Shown: positions 9,068 to 17,900 of the stretch, one piece after another
How the letters are laid out: each line of letters begins with the position of its first letter
Position numbering within the stretch: position 1 is the first letter of the stretch
Made by a program: the position numbers and the translations under genes
Notes under the pieces: model-generated
Seen by the model: the letters and a program-made list of their open reading frames with translations, nothing else
Databases searched by the model: none
What the model was told of the DNA's origin: nothing
Assembly (NCBI GenBank): GCA_963745405.1
Contig: CAVUWY010000002.1
Coordinates: forward strand, 310,001 to 374,000
Length of the DNA: 64,000 bases
Source of the DNA: C-114 sp963745405
GTDB taxonomy: Bacteria > Chloroflexota > Limnocylindria > Limnocylindrales > CSP1-4
Direction of reading: 5' to 3'

Positions 9068-9955
9068 ATGGACTACGGACTAGCGCTACCGAACATGTTG
9101 GAAGGGTCGTCGGCCGAGGGGATCGAGGCGGCGGCCGAGGTCGCCGAGCGGCTCGGCTACACGACCGTCTGGACGACCGATCATGTCCTCGTCGATCACT
9201 CGGCGGCCGACGAATACGGTCGGATCTTCGATGCGATCCTGACCCTCGCCCACGTCGCCGGGCGGACGACCAAGGTGCGCCTCGGGACGAGCGTCATCGT
9301 CGTGCCGCAACGGCAGGCGGTGGTGCTGGCCAAGGAGCTCGCCACGCTCGACGTCCTGTCGCGCGGGCGGCTGACAGCAGGCGTCGGCATCGGCTGGAGT
9401 GAGCCCGAGTTCGCCAATCTCGGCGCGGCCGACCGCTTCCATTCGCGGGGCGCATATCTCGACGAGACGATCCGCCTCTGGCGGCACCTCTGGTCGGGCG
9501 CGACCGAGCCGTTCGAGGGGCGCTTCAATCACCTGACCGACTTCGTCTTCGCACCGCTTCCGGTCCAGGCTGGCGGGATCCCGATCCTCGTCGGTGGCGG
9601 GTCGGAAGCCGCGCTCCGGCGAGCGGGTCGGACCGGCGACGGTTACCACTTCTCCTCGACCACGGCGGCCAAGGTGGGCGAGCGCCTGGCCACGGTCCGT
9701 GCCGCGGCCGAGGCGGCCGGCCGGCCGATGCCCCCGGTCTCGGGCCGGGTGACCACCCTCTTCGACGCGACCGAGGCGCCCCCCGGCGTCTCCGCGGCGG
9801 CGATGGGATCGTCGGAGTCGATCGCCGCCACGATGCGCCAGTACGCCGAGGTCGGCGTCGGCCACCTGATGATCGTCCTCCGCGAGACCGACCCCGCGCG
9901 TTACGTCGCCAAGGCCGAGCGATTCATGCGCGAGGTCGTGCCGCTCGTCGGGTAG
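9068..9955 (+). CDS. LLM-class F420-dependent oxidoreductase
   Basis: 295 residues, a luciferase-like TIM barrel: TTDHVL, VRLGTSVIVVPQRQAVVLAKELATLDVLSRGR, GVGIGWSEPEF, and the C-terminal IPILVGGGSE motif. Members use F420H2 (sometimes FMN) to reduce or oxidise diverse substrates; the substrate cannot be told. The open frame starts at 8996, but ATG 9068 (MDYGLALPN) is where family homology begins. It stands alone, with the mrr gene divergent upstream and a GyrI-like gene 86 bp downstream. Confidence 0.88.
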   Translation: MDYGLALPNMLEGSSAEGIEAAAEVAERLGYTTVWTTDHVLVDHSAADEYGRIFDAILTLAHVAGRTTKVRLGTSVIVVPQRQAVVLAKELATLDVLSRGRLTAGVGIGWSEPEFANLGAADRFHSRGAYLDETIRLWRHLWSGATEPFEGRFNHLTDFVFAPLPVQAGGIPILVGGGSEAALRRAGRTGDGYHFSSTTAAKVGERLATVRAAAEAAGRPMPPVSGRVTTLFDATEAPPGVSAAAMGSSESIAATMRQYAEVGVGHLMIVLRETDPARYVAKAERFMREVVPLVG

Positions 9956-10012
9956 CACGCGACGCGGCCTGCGGGGATCCGGGACCGGCTCCGGGGCTTT
10001 CGGCACTGGTCT

Positions 10013-10026
10013 CGGGATCGATCCCG
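10013..10026. promoter_or_regulatory. 14-bp perfect palindrome upstream of the GyrI-like gene
   Basis: CGGGATCGATCCCG is perfectly self-complementary and lies 15 bp before the ATG of the GyrI-like gene. It could be an operator, or part of a terminator after the oxidoreductase; no run of T follows. Confidence 0.35.
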
Positions 10027-10041
10027 GTCGAACATCCCGGC

Positions 10042-10668
10042 ATGGATGCGACACGGATCCCGGTGCCGCCGATGTACCCGTCGAAGCCGCCGTCCGGAGA
10101 CGTACGGTTCGTCAACGTGCCGGATCGCCGCTGCATGATGATCGACGGGATCGGCATGCCGGACGAGCCGTCCGGCGGTGGAAGCACCTCATTCACGGCC
10201 GCGATCCAGGCCCTGTACGGCGTGGCCTACACGCTCCATTTCGAGCTCAAGAGGCGCGGCGTAACAGCGGCGGTCGGCTCCCTCGAGGCGCTTTGGTCGT
10301 GGGGCGACGTCGAGGAGGCACAACCGCTCTTCCAGCCCGGCGTGACCGCCCGCTGGACGGCGCTCCTGCCGGTCCCCGAGGAAGCCACCGCCGAGGAGAT
10401 CGATGCGGCGGTCGCCGAGCTGCGCCGCAAGAAGGACCCGCCGGCGCTATCGCTCCTTCGGATCGAGACGCTCGCCGAGGGCGACTGCGCCGAGGTCATG
10501 CATGTCGGGGCGTACGACGCCGAGCAGCCGACGATCGAGCGACTCCACGCCGCGATCGCGGACGCGGGCCACCGACCACGCGGACGCCACCATGAGATCT
10601 ACCTCGGCGATCCGCGGCGCACTGCGCCGCAGAGGCTCCGGACGATCATCCGTCAGCCCGTCGACTGA
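10042..10668 (+). CDS. GyrI-like small-molecule-binding domain protein
   Basis: 208 residues, no DNA-binding domain. The pattern fits the GyrI-like (SOUL/effector-binding) fold found in SbmC and in the C-terminus of MerR/AraC regulators: VPDRRCMMIDGIGMP near the start, then AIQALYGVAYTLHFELK and the later GDCAEVMHVGAYDAEQPTIERLHAAIADAGH repeat. Stand-alone members bind hydrophobic compounds or toxins, and some hydrolyse them. The ATG follows a perfect palindrome. It ends 14 bp from the convergent ligD stop. Confidence 0.82.
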   Translation: MDATRIPVPPMYPSKPPSGDVRFVNVPDRRCMMIDGIGMPDEPSGGGSTSFTAAIQALYGVAYTLHFELKRRGVTAAVGSLEALWSWGDVEEAQPLFQPGVTARWTALLPVPEEATAEEIDAAVAELRRKKDPPALSLLRIETLAEGDCAEVMHVGAYDAEQPTIERLHAAIADAGHRPRGRHHEIYLGDPRRTAPQRLRTIIRQPVD

Positions 10669-10682
10669 GGCCGGGGGGTCGC

Positions 10683-13406
10683 TCAGCCGAGCGGCGGCAG
10701 GACCTGCGGGTTCATGAGGGCGCCGGCGAAGAGGTCACCACGCTCGGCGACGCGATCGACGACCGTCCGGATCGTCCAGCGGTCGGGTCGCAGGTCGGGA
10801 TCGTCGAGCTCGTCCCAGGTGATCGGGGCGGAGACCGGGGCGCCCGGCGCCGGACGGACGGCGTACGGCGCGACGAGCGTCTTGATCGAGGCGTTCTGCG
10901 TGTAGTCGAGGCGGGCCCTGCCCTTCCGCTCCGAGACGGCCCATTCCCAGCTGACGAGCTCGGGGACCATCGCCCCGACGGCGCGCGAGACGCCCTCGAC
11001 CCAGGCACTCGTCTCGGCGAACGAATAGCGCGTCTCGACGGGGATCCAGGCCTGGATGCCGCGCTTCCCGGTCAGCTTCGGGTAGGCCGCGACGCCGAGA
11101 TGGCCGAGCGCGGTCCGGAAGAGGCGCGCCAGGGTCAGCGTCTCCTCCCAGGTCGTCCGGTCGCCCGGGTCGATGTCGATGAGCGCATAGGTCGGACGCA
11201 TCGGGGCGTCGAGGCGACTGGTCCAGGCGTGGATCTCGAAGCTCGCCTGGTTGCCGAGCCAGCACAAGGTCGCGACCTCGTCGGCGACGAGGTGGGTGTT
11301 GGCGGTCCGGTGCTCGGGCCCGACCGCGTGGTCGCCGTGCTGGCCGTCGTCCCACTGCTCGCGCCAGCGATGGAGCCAGGCGGGAGCGGTCGAGGGCAGG
11401 TCCTTCTGCCAGAAGCTCGGCCCGCCGGCGCCGTTGGGGAAGCGGTTGAGGTTGAGCGGCCGCTCGACGAGGTGCGGCAGCATCGCCGGGGCGATGCGAC
11501 CGAAATAGGCGATGAGCTCGCGTTTCGTGATCGGCGGGTCGTCGGGCGCGTCTCGCGGTGGCGGGAAGAGGACCTTGTCGAGGTTCGTCACCTTCAGCTC
11601 ACGACCGCCGATGCCCCACGTGCCTTCGTTGCCGAGCCGGGTGAGGGCGTCGAGTTCGTCCTCCGTCGCGGCGGCGAAGGGTCCGATCGACTCGACGAGG
11701 GCGGCCCGCTTCGCTGCCGGCGACCGCTTCGCGGCTGGCGGGTCGTCCCGGGCCACCTCCGCGGCCGGAGCTGAGCGGCCGGGCGGCGAGGCAGGTGGCG
11801 GCGAGGCCGGCGTCGGCGAGGCGATCGCCCGCTCGCGCACGACGGCGCGCGGATCGCGGCCATCGAGGACGCCCTTGAACGCGCTCTGGCGGATCGTGCC
11901 CTCCCGGGTCCACGCGGCGAACTCGGCGCGGACGACGATCTCCGGCTCGGCGAAGCGCGCCTCGCGTAGCTCTCCGGACCGAGCCGGTGGCGGATCGAAG
12001 GGCGCCGTCGGGCGGACGAGCCCGTCGAGCCGCTTCTTCAGCGTCGAGCGGGTCCGGCCGTCGAGCCCGCTGCCGACCCGACCGACATAGGTGAGTCGAT
12101 CGCCCTCGTACACCCCGACGAGGAGGGCGCCGAGGTCCCGGGCGCTCCCCTCCCCCGGGATGTAGCCGCCGACGACGAGCTCCTGTTCGGGCCGGGCCTT
12201 GATCTTCAGCCACGACCGGGAGCGCCGGCCCGGTTCGTAGCGGCTCCTGCGTTCCTTGGCGACGACCCCCTCGAGGCCCCGTCCCGCGGCAGCCTCGTAG
12301 AAGGCCTTGCCGTCACCGGTCACGTGGGCGGCGAAGCGGACCCGGGCGTGATCGCGGAGGACGCTCCGCAGCAGTCGCTTGCGGTCCTCGAGCGGGACGA
12401 GGAGAAGCGAGCGGCCGTCGAGGTGGAGGAGGTCGAAGGCCATGTAGACGAGCGGCGCCTCGGCGACCGCGGGGTCGCCGCTGATGCGCTGCTGGAGCAG
12501 CTCGAACGACGGGGCGCCGTCGGGATCGAGGGCGACGACCTCGCCGTCGATGACCGCATCGGTCGCGGCGATCCACGTCACCGGCGCCAGGAGGTTCGGG
12601 AAGTACGTCGCGGCGTCGCGCCCGTTGCGGGTCAAGGTCCTGACCGTTCCTTCGCGGACGATCGCCTCGACCCGGTAGCCGTCCCACTTGATCTCGAACA
12701 GCCAGTCGGGCGAGTCGAAGGGTCGCGTCGCGAGGGTCGCCAGCATCGGCTCGACGAAGGTCGGCAGTGCCGCCGGGATGGCCCGCGTAAGGTCGATCTC
12801 GGCCTGGGCAGCCGGCGCGTTCGAGACCCAGATCGCGTCGCGGTTCGCCTTGACCTCGTCGTTCGTGCGGCCGGTCTTGACGCTCTGCGGGTGATCCTCG
12901 GCGTCCCAGCCGTCGACCGCGGCGTCGTCGCGCTTGTGGATGAGCAGCCACGGCTCCCCCGACTCGCCGTCCCGTGGCCGGGTCTTCACGATCGTGAACC
13001 GGCCCCGGAGCTTCTCACCGAGGAGGCTGAACTTCAGTTCGCCGGCGGCGATGTCGGCGGCCGGGTCGCTGCCCGGGATCTCCGGCTCCCACGTTCCCCA
13101 GTCCCAGACGATGACGTCGCCGGCGCCGTACTGGCGGGACGGGATCACGCCCTCGAAGTCGAGGTACTCGATGGGGTGGTCCTCGACGTGCATCGCCATC
13201 CGCTTCTGGGCGGGATCGAGGCTCGGGCCGCGTGGCACGGCCCAGGAGACGAGGACGCCGCCGATCTCGAGGCGGAAGTCGTAGTGGAGGCGGGTCGCCC
13301 GATGCCGCTGGACGACGAACCGGCCCGTCGTCGGCGCGAGCGAGGCCGCGTCGGGCTCGGGCGTCCGGGCGAAGTCGCGCTTGCGGCGGTATTCCTCGAG
13401 CGGCAT
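10683..13406 (-). CDS. ligD: ATP-dependent DNA ligase LigD (phosphoesterase, ligase and polymerase domains)
   Basis: 907 residues. The domains in order are a 3'-phosphoesterase (about 25-170; RHRATRLHYDFRLE and HVEDHPIEYLDFEG), an ATP-dependent ligase (about 215-520; nucleotidyl lysine Lys240 in EIKWDGYR), a Pro/Ala linker, and a primase-polymerase (about 610-900; DIDPGDRT, KLTGKRGIQAW). The PE-LIG-POL order is one of the known LigD layouts, while mycobacteria use POL-PE-LIG. With Ku it carries out bacterial non-homologous end joining. The Ku gene lies 2.3 kb away on the same strand, separated by the aldehyde dehydrogenase pair. A TAGGCT -10-like box (13418-13423) lies only 12 bp from the ATG, so the mRNA may be nearly leaderless. 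Confidence 0.96.
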   Translation of the reverse strand: MPLEEYRRKRDFARTPEPDAASLAPTTGRFVVQRHRATRLHYDFRLEIGGVLVSWAVPRGPSLDPAQKRMAMHVEDHPIEYLDFEGVIPSRQYGAGDVIVWDWGTWEPEIPGSDPAADIAAGELKFSLLGEKLRGRFTIVKTRPRDGESGEPWLLIHKRDDAAVDGWDAEDHPQSVKTGRTNDEVKANRDAIWVSNAPAAQAEIDLTRAIPAALPTFVEPMLATLATRPFDSPDWLFEIKWDGYRVEAIVREGTVRTLTRNGRDAATYFPNLLAPVTWIAATDAVIDGEVVALDPDGAPSFELLQQRISGDPAVAEAPLVYMAFDLLHLDGRSLLLVPLEDRKRLLRSVLRDHARVRFAAHVTGDGKAFYEAAAGRGLEGVVAKERRSRYEPGRRSRSWLKIKARPEQELVVGGYIPGEGSARDLGALLVGVYEGDRLTYVGRVGSGLDGRTRSTLKKRLDGLVRPTAPFDPPPARSGELREARFAEPEIVVRAEFAAWTREGTIRQSAFKGVLDGRDPRAVVRERAIASPTPASPPPASPPGRSAPAAEVARDDPPAAKRSPAAKRAALVESIGPFAAATEDELDALTRLGNEGTWGIGGRELKVTNLDKVLFPPPRDAPDDPPITKRELIAYFGRIAPAMLPHLVERPLNLNRFPNGAGGPSFWQKDLPSTAPAWLHRWREQWDDGQHGDHAVGPEHRTANTHLVADEVATLCWLGNQASFEIHAWTSRLDAPMRPTYALIDIDPGDRTTWEETLTLARLFRTALGHLGVAAYPKLTGKRGIQAWIPVETRYSFAETSAWVEGVSRAVGAMVPELVSWEWAVSERKGRARLDYTQNASIKTLVAPYAVRPAPGAPVSAPITWDELDDPDLRPDRWTIRTVVDRVAERGDLFAGALMNPQVLPPLG

Positions 13407-13675
13407 GTCGGGAGCCTAGCGGGCGAGGGCCGCCGTCGGCAAAGCGCCGCGATTATCGCGCGCCGCTCGTGACCATCGGCCCTTGCCCGATCCATTCCGG
13501 ACCTCGATGCTCGGGGGGCTTGGCCGGGGCAAGAAGCCGGATCGACGCGGCCCGCCTCGAGCCTCCACGAAGTCGCCAGCGTCCCGTGGGGCGTCCGGTC
13601 TTGTGGGACTCAGGCCCGGCCCGACGCCGAGCGATCCTACCGACCCTCCCCGGGAGCGGCACGGAGGTACGTATC

Positions 13676-15217
13676 GTGACCGTCGCAGCCAGGGAATTCA
13701 CCTATGCGCCGCCGGGATCCGCCGGCAGCCCGGTACCGCTCAAGGAGCGGTACGACAACTTCATCGGCGGCCGCTGGGTCGCACCCGTCAAGGGCCAGTA
13801 CGCCACCGACCTCTCGCCGGCCACCGGCCGGCCGTTCACCGAGGTCCCGCGGTCGACTCCCGAGGACGTCGAGGTCGCCCTCGACGCTGCGCACGCCGCC
13901 CGGAAGGGCTGGGGTGAGACCTCGGTCACGGAGCGGGCGCGCGTCCTGAACGCGATCGCCGACGCGATCGAGGCGAACAGCGAGATGCTCGCCGTCGCCG
14001 AGAGTTGGGATAACGGCAAGCCGGTGCGCGAGACGCTGGCCGCCGACATCCCGTTGGCAGTGGACCACTTCCGCTACTTCGCCAGCGTCATCCGCGGCGA
14101 GGAAGGCTCGATCAGCGAGATCGACAAGGACACGATCGCCTATCACTTCCGGGAGCCGCTCGGCGTGGTCGGTCAGATCATCCCGTTCAACTTCCCGCTT
14201 CTCATGGCGGCCTGGAAGATCGCCCCCGCCCTCGCCGGCGGGAATGCGACGGTCGTGAAGCCGGCCAGCCCCACCCCGTGGTCGATCCTCAAGTTGATGG
14301 AAGTCATCGGTGAGATCGTGCCGGCCGGGGTGATCAACGTCGTCAACGGCCCGGGCGCCGAGGTCGGGATGGCCCTCGCCTCGAGCAAGCGGATCGCCAA
14401 GATCGCCTTCACCGGCGAGACGGCCACCGGCCGCCTGATCATGCAGTACGCCGCCCAGAACATCATCCCGTCGACCACCGAGCTCGGTGGCAAGTCGCCG
14501 AACATCTTCTTCGACGACATCATGGCCGCCGATGACGAGTTCTTCGACAAGGCGATCGAGGGCCTGGTGCTGTATGCCTTCAACAAGGGCGAGGTCTGCA
14601 CCTGCCCGTCGCGAGCGCTGATCCAGGAGTCGATCTACGAGCCCTTCATGGCTCGCTGCCTGGAGCGGATCGCGGCGATCCGGCAGGGGCATCCGCTCGA
14701 CATCACGACCCAGATCGGGGCGCAGGTGTCGGCGGCTCAGCTCGAGAAGATCACGAACTACGTGAAGATCGGGATGGACGAAGGGGCGGAGCTTCTCATC
14801 GGCGGACACCGGAAGGTGCTGCCGGGCGAGCTCGCCGAGGGCTACTACTTCCAGCCGACGGTCTTCCGCGGCAACAACCGGATGCGGATCTTCCAGGAGG
14901 AGATCTTCGGTCCGGTCCTCTCGGTCACGACCTTCAAGGACGAGGCTGAGGCGTTGGAGATCGCCAACGACACGATGTACGGCCTCGGGGCCGGGGTCTG
15001 GTCACGGGACGGCGCTCGCGCCTTCCGGATGGGCCGCGGCATCAAGGCAGGTCGGGTCTGGACGAACTGCTATCACCTCTATCCGGCCGGGGCCGCCTTC
15101 GGCGGCTACAAGGCATCGGGCGTGGGTCGCGAGACGCACAAGATGATGCTCGACCACTACACCCAGACCAAGAACCTCCTGGTCAGTTACGACCCGAAGG
15201 CGCTCGGGTTCTTCTGA
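13676..15217 (+). CDS. NAD-dependent aldehyde dehydrogenase (AldB/ExaC type)
   Basis: 513 residues. Family motifs are clear: PFNFPLLMAAWKIAPALAGGN, the catalytic Glu in TELGGKSPN, the nucleophile Cys308 in NKGEVCTCPSR, and EEIFGPVLSV. The CTC-P variant around the nucleophile is typical of acetaldehyde/short-chain aldehyde dehydrogenases of the AldB/ExaC group. The open frame extends far upstream, but GTG 13676 has GGAGG at 13663-13667 and begins the conserved protein. It forms an operon with a DUF779 gene 18 bp downstream, a pairing seen across bacteria. The physiological aldehyde is not evident. Confidence 0.94.
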   Translation: MTVAAREFTYAPPGSAGSPVPLKERYDNFIGGRWVAPVKGQYATDLSPATGRPFTEVPRSTPEDVEVALDAAHAARKGWGETSVTERARVLNAIADAIEANSEMLAVAESWDNGKPVRETLAADIPLAVDHFRYFASVIRGEEGSISEIDKDTIAYHFREPLGVVGQIIPFNFPLLMAAWKIAPALAGGNATVVKPASPTPWSILKLMEVIGEIVPAGVINVVNGPGAEVGMALASSKRIAKIAFTGETATGRLIMQYAAQNIIPSTTELGGKSPNIFFDDIMAADDEFFDKAIEGLVLYAFNKGEVCTCPSRALIQESIYEPFMARCLERIAAIRQGHPLDITTQIGAQVSAAQLEKITNYVKIGMDEGAELLIGGHRKVLPGELAEGYYFQPTVFRGNNRMRIFQEEIFGPVLSVTTFKDEAEALEIANDTMYGLGAGVWSRDGARAFRMGRGIKAGRVWTNCYHLYPAGAAFGGYKASGVGRETHKMMLDHYTQTKNLLVSYDPKALGFF

Positions 15218-15235
15218 GCGCGCGCGGATCCTCCG

Positions 15236-15598
15236 GTGGATCGAGCGGACTGCGTCACGGCGACCCCGCGGGCGATCGAGCTGATCGAGCGCCTGCGGGC
15301 GTCGCACGGCCCGGTCATCCTCTTCCAGTCGGGCGGCTGCTGTGACGGCAGCTCGCCCGTCTGCCTCCGGGAGGGTGACCTGCTCCTCGGCCCCGGCGAC
15401 CTCCGGATCGGAGAGGTCGCCGGGGCCGACGTCTACATCGATCGCGACCAGTTCGAGCGCTGGAACCGGCCGCACCTTCTCATCGACGTCGCGGCCGAGG
15501 CCGGCGACACGTTCTCGCTCGCCGGACTCGAAGGGGTCCACCTGGTCCTCGCGACCTCGTCGTCGTCGCGCGTCGCGACGGAGCCAGCGCAGGAGTGA
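15236..15598 (+). CDS. DUF779 protein, aldehyde dehydrogenase partner
   Basis: 120 residues from a GTG start. DUF779 signature: GPVILFQSGGCCDGSSPVCL near residues 24-43, with three cysteines that could hold a metal or a redox disulfide, then YIDRDQFERW. The family is encoded next to AldB/ExaC-type aldehyde dehydrogenases, as here, and is assumed to help them, but its biochemical role is not known. The last 10 residues are low complexity. Confidence 0.88.
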   Translation: MDRADCVTATPRAIELIERLRASHGPVILFQSGGCCDGSSPVCLREGDLLLGPGDLRIGEVAGADVYIDRDQFERWNRPHLLIDVAAEAGDTFSLAGLEGVHLVLATSSSSRVATEPAQE

Positions 15599-15629
15599 TC
15601 GGGGTGGCTACGCGATACGGTCGGGTCGC

Positions 15630-15643
15630 CGGCCGTAGGGCCG
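15630..15643. terminator. Stem-loop between convergent DUF779 and ku genes
   Basis: CGGCC-GTAG-GGCCG with further GC pairing outside the stem sits in the 62-bp gap between two convergent genes and could end transcription from both sides. There is no U tract, as is common at this GC content. Confidence 0.4.
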
Positions 15644-15660
15644 CCGGCCGAGCCTGACGA

Positions 15661-16635
15661 TCAGGCGCTCTTGCGTCGTCGCGCGGGGCGGGCGGTCTCT
15701 TCCTGCTCGTCGTCCTCGGCCGCTGCCTTCGCCGATCCCTTGGCCTTGGCCGTGCTCCTGGCCGAAGGTTCCTTGGCGACCGCGGCGCTCTTCGCCTTGG
15801 CGTCCTTGGCGGCCTTCGCGTCGGCGACCGAGACCGGTGCATCGGCCGAACGGGCCGCCTTCGCCGCGTTGACACTCGCCTCGAGGGCGGCCATGAGGTC
15901 GACGAGGTTGCTCGTGGCAGCGGGCGCCTCGGGGGCGACGATCTCGTGGCCGGCGACCTTCTCCTCGATGACGCCCATGAGCGCTTCGCGGTACTCGTCG
16001 TGGTACTCGGCCGGGTCGAACTCGCCGGTCATGGCGGCCACCAGCTGCTCCGCCATCGCCTTCTCGGCCGGCTTGAACTCCTGGTCGGCGCTCGGCAGGT
16101 CGAGCTCGTCGGTGGCCCGGATCTCATCGGGCCAGTGGAGGGTCGAGAGGAGCATCGTGTCCTCGAACGGGTCGAGGGCGGCCAGCGCCTCGCGGTCCTT
16201 GATGACGACCTTGCAGATGGCGGTCAGGCCCTTGTCGGCGAGCACGCTCTTGAGGAGGGCGAAGGCCTTCTGGCCGATCTTCTCGGGCTCGAGGTAGTAG
16301 GCGCTCTTCACGAAGCGGATCGTGCCCTTGTCGCGGCTCGCCTTCGTGAACAGCTCGATCTCGATGCTGCGGACGGTCTTGAGCGGGACGCGTTCGAGGT
16401 CCTCATCGGTGACGACGACGTACTCCCCCGGCGCGTACTCGAAGCCGCGGACCGTGTCGCCGCGGCTGATGACCTCGTCATCGACCGGGCAGTAGGTCTT
16501 CATCTGGATCCGCGACAGGTCGGTCGCGTGGAGCATGTTGAAGGAGATGCCCTTCGAATCGGTAGCCAGGTAGAGCTTGACCGGGATGGTCACGAGCCCG
16601 AACTGGATGGCTCCCTTCCACATCGCGCGCGGCAT
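15661..16635 (-). CDS. ku: Non-homologous end joining protein Ku
   Basis: 324 residues. The Ku core (about 1-255) begins MPRAMWKGAIQFGLVTIPVKL and contains YCPVDDEVI, GYEYAPGEYVV-like and ADKGLTAICKVVIKDREALAAL segments that form the DNA-encircling ring. The last 70 residues are an Ala/Lys-rich basic tail ending RPARRRKSA, like the tails that bind DNA and recruit LigD in other bacteria. It works with LigD encoded nearby. The ATG is at 16635; the 350 bp upstream are occupied by a repeat region. Confidence 0.96.
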   Translation of the reverse strand: MPRAMWKGAIQFGLVTIPVKLYLATDSKGISFNMLHATDLSRIQMKTYCPVDDEVISRGDTVRGFEYAPGEYVVVTDEDLERVPLKTVRSIEIELFTKASRDKGTIRFVKSAYYLEPEKIGQKAFALLKSVLADKGLTAICKVVIKDREALAALDPFEDTMLLSTLHWPDEIRATDELDLPSADQEFKPAEKAMAEQLVAAMTGEFDPAEYHDEYREALMGVIEEKVAGHEIVAPEAPAATSNLVDLMAALEASVNAAKAARSADAPVSVADAKAAKDAKAKSAAVAKEPSARSTAKAKGSAKAAAEDDEQEETARPARRRKSA

Positions 16636-16760
16636 GCCAGATCCTCGTTATCGTCTGCCGTCCGTTCGGCCGCCGGGCAGCGGTCGGTCCCCGGGCCGGG
16701 CGGTGAGGGTAGCCGCCGAGGGCGCCCGATGGCAAGCCCGCCGAGGGTCTGCGCGCTCGG

Positions 16761-16910
16761 CCGGCGTCACTTCGTAGCGTTTACCACCGCCGATGGTGCC
16801 ATCGGAGGCGAACCGGCGTTTTCGTAGCGTTTACCACCGGAGGTGGTGCTATCGGAGGCGAACCGGCGTTTTCGTTGCGCCTACCACCGAAGGTGGTGCT
16901 ATCAACGGAA
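16761..16910. repeat. 50-bp tandem repeat, three units, each with an internal palindrome
   Basis: Units begin at 16761, 16811 and 16861 with an exact 50-bp period; units 1 and 2 differ at few positions and unit 3 diverges at its end. Each holds ACCACC-NNN-GGTGGT or a near version (16783-16797, 16833-16847, 16883-16897). A related palindrome, ACCACCGGTGGT, lies at 16966-16977. The array fills the gap between ku and the helix-turn-helix/nuclease-like gene; I see no ORF in it that I would believe. Confidence 0.88.
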
Positions 16911-16965
16911 AAGGCCTCCTGCGCCTGGACCAGCGAGGGCTGGACCCCCTCGATTCGCGTCGCAA

Positions 16966-16977
16966 ACCACCGGTGGT
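16966..16977. repeat. Isolated palindrome related to the 50-bp repeat
   Basis: ACCACCGGTGGT is perfectly self-complementary and shares the ACCACC/GGTGGT arms of the 50-bp units about 70 bp away. It lies 26 bp beyond the stop of the helix-turn-helix gene. Confidence 0.5.
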
Positions 16978-17002
16978 GGTATCCGGGCCGAAAACGGGAT
17001 CG

Positions 17003-17770
17003 TCAGGCGCGAACTGAGCCGTTCCGCCGGGTCCGAACGCGCTCAGGCGTGGCACGACGATCCAGAGGACCACCAGCCGTGGTATCTGCCACGAAGAGGA
17101 TGCCGGCGGGGCGACCGGACGGACTCGCTGCCGCGTCGACGCCAGTCGGGTGGGCGAGCCACGACCGAAGTGCGTCATAGCGGAGCGGGAACGTGTCGTC
17201 GAGGACCGCGGCGTGACGAGCGACGCGTCGCCGTTCGGTGGATGTCGACGGCAGAACGAGAAGCCGCCCGACCGAGGTCGCCTGCCACCCGAAACGCTCC
17301 CGCGCGAGTCCCGGAGCAAGTCGAGTCTTCTCGTCAAGCTTGCGCAGCGTGGCCTCGATCGAGACGAGCTCGCTCTTGACCTCGACGACGAGCAGCGTCC
17401 GAGTCGCTGAATGCCAGCCGAGGATATCCACGGAACCTCGTTCGCCAAAATGGGAGTAGGTGGCTTCAACCTCGGTGCTCCACCCGCGACGCTGGAGCAG
17501 GGCAACGGTCGCGCCCAGCAGGGCCGCATGTCGCTCGTCGAGCAGTCGGTCGAGGCCCGCCCCGCGCCAGCGGAGATCCATCACGACCCTCGCGTCGAGT
17601 GCCATCGCCATCGCGCTGAGAGCGTTGACCGTCACGTCCCCGATGTGCCCGCATTCGACCTTCGAGATGAACTGCTGACTCCCACCGATGAGTCGCGCGA
17701 CGTCGCGTTGCCGCCAGCCTCTCCGGCGACGGAGGGCACGGAACGAAGCGCCGAGGCGAGGATCGTGCAT
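17003..17770 (-). CDS. HTH (XRE-type) protein with PD-(D/E)xK nuclease-like domain, copy 1
   Basis: 255 residues from ATG 17770 (the open frame runs further upstream without homology). Residues 5-62 form an XRE helix-turn-helix (WRQRDVARLIGGSQQFISKVECG). Residues 75-180 carry a restriction-fold core: Glu102, Asp115 (GERGSVDILGWH) and Glu130-x-Lys132 (LLVVEVKSE), the D...ExK arrangement of PD-(D/E)xK nucleases. Two paralogues occur in this window (25196 and 34549). Tandem arrays lie on both sides: 19-bp units upstream, 50-bp units downstream. Databases usually call such proteins XRE regulators; the nuclease-like half suggests DNA cleavage or binding. No methylase, toxin or partner gene is adjacent. 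Confidence 0.8.
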   Translation of the reverse strand: MHDPRLGASFRALRRRRGWRQRDVARLIGGSQQFISKVECGHIGDVTVNALSAMAMALDARVVMDLRWRGAGLDRLLDERHAALLGATVALLQRRGWSTEVEATYSHFGERGSVDILGWHSATRTLLVVEVKSELVSIEATLRKLDEKTRLAPGLARERFGWQATSVGRLLVLPSTSTERRRVARHAAVLDDTFPLRYDALRSWLAHPTGVDAAASPSGRPAGILFVADTTAGGPLDRRATPERVRTRRNGSVRA

Positions 17771-17900
17771 CGCGCAAGCTTCGCCGGGCTCGCTCGCCGC
17801 TCCCTTATCGGACCCGCGCAGCAAGGCAAGCCCTCGACACGAAACGCCACTCACGGGGCGGGACGATCACATCGGGGTCGCGCTTTGTGTCGCGCTTCGA

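Noticed and set aside
12324..13472. 382-residue plus-strand ORF opposite ligD
   Set aside because: It mirrors LigD codons and has no recognisable domain.
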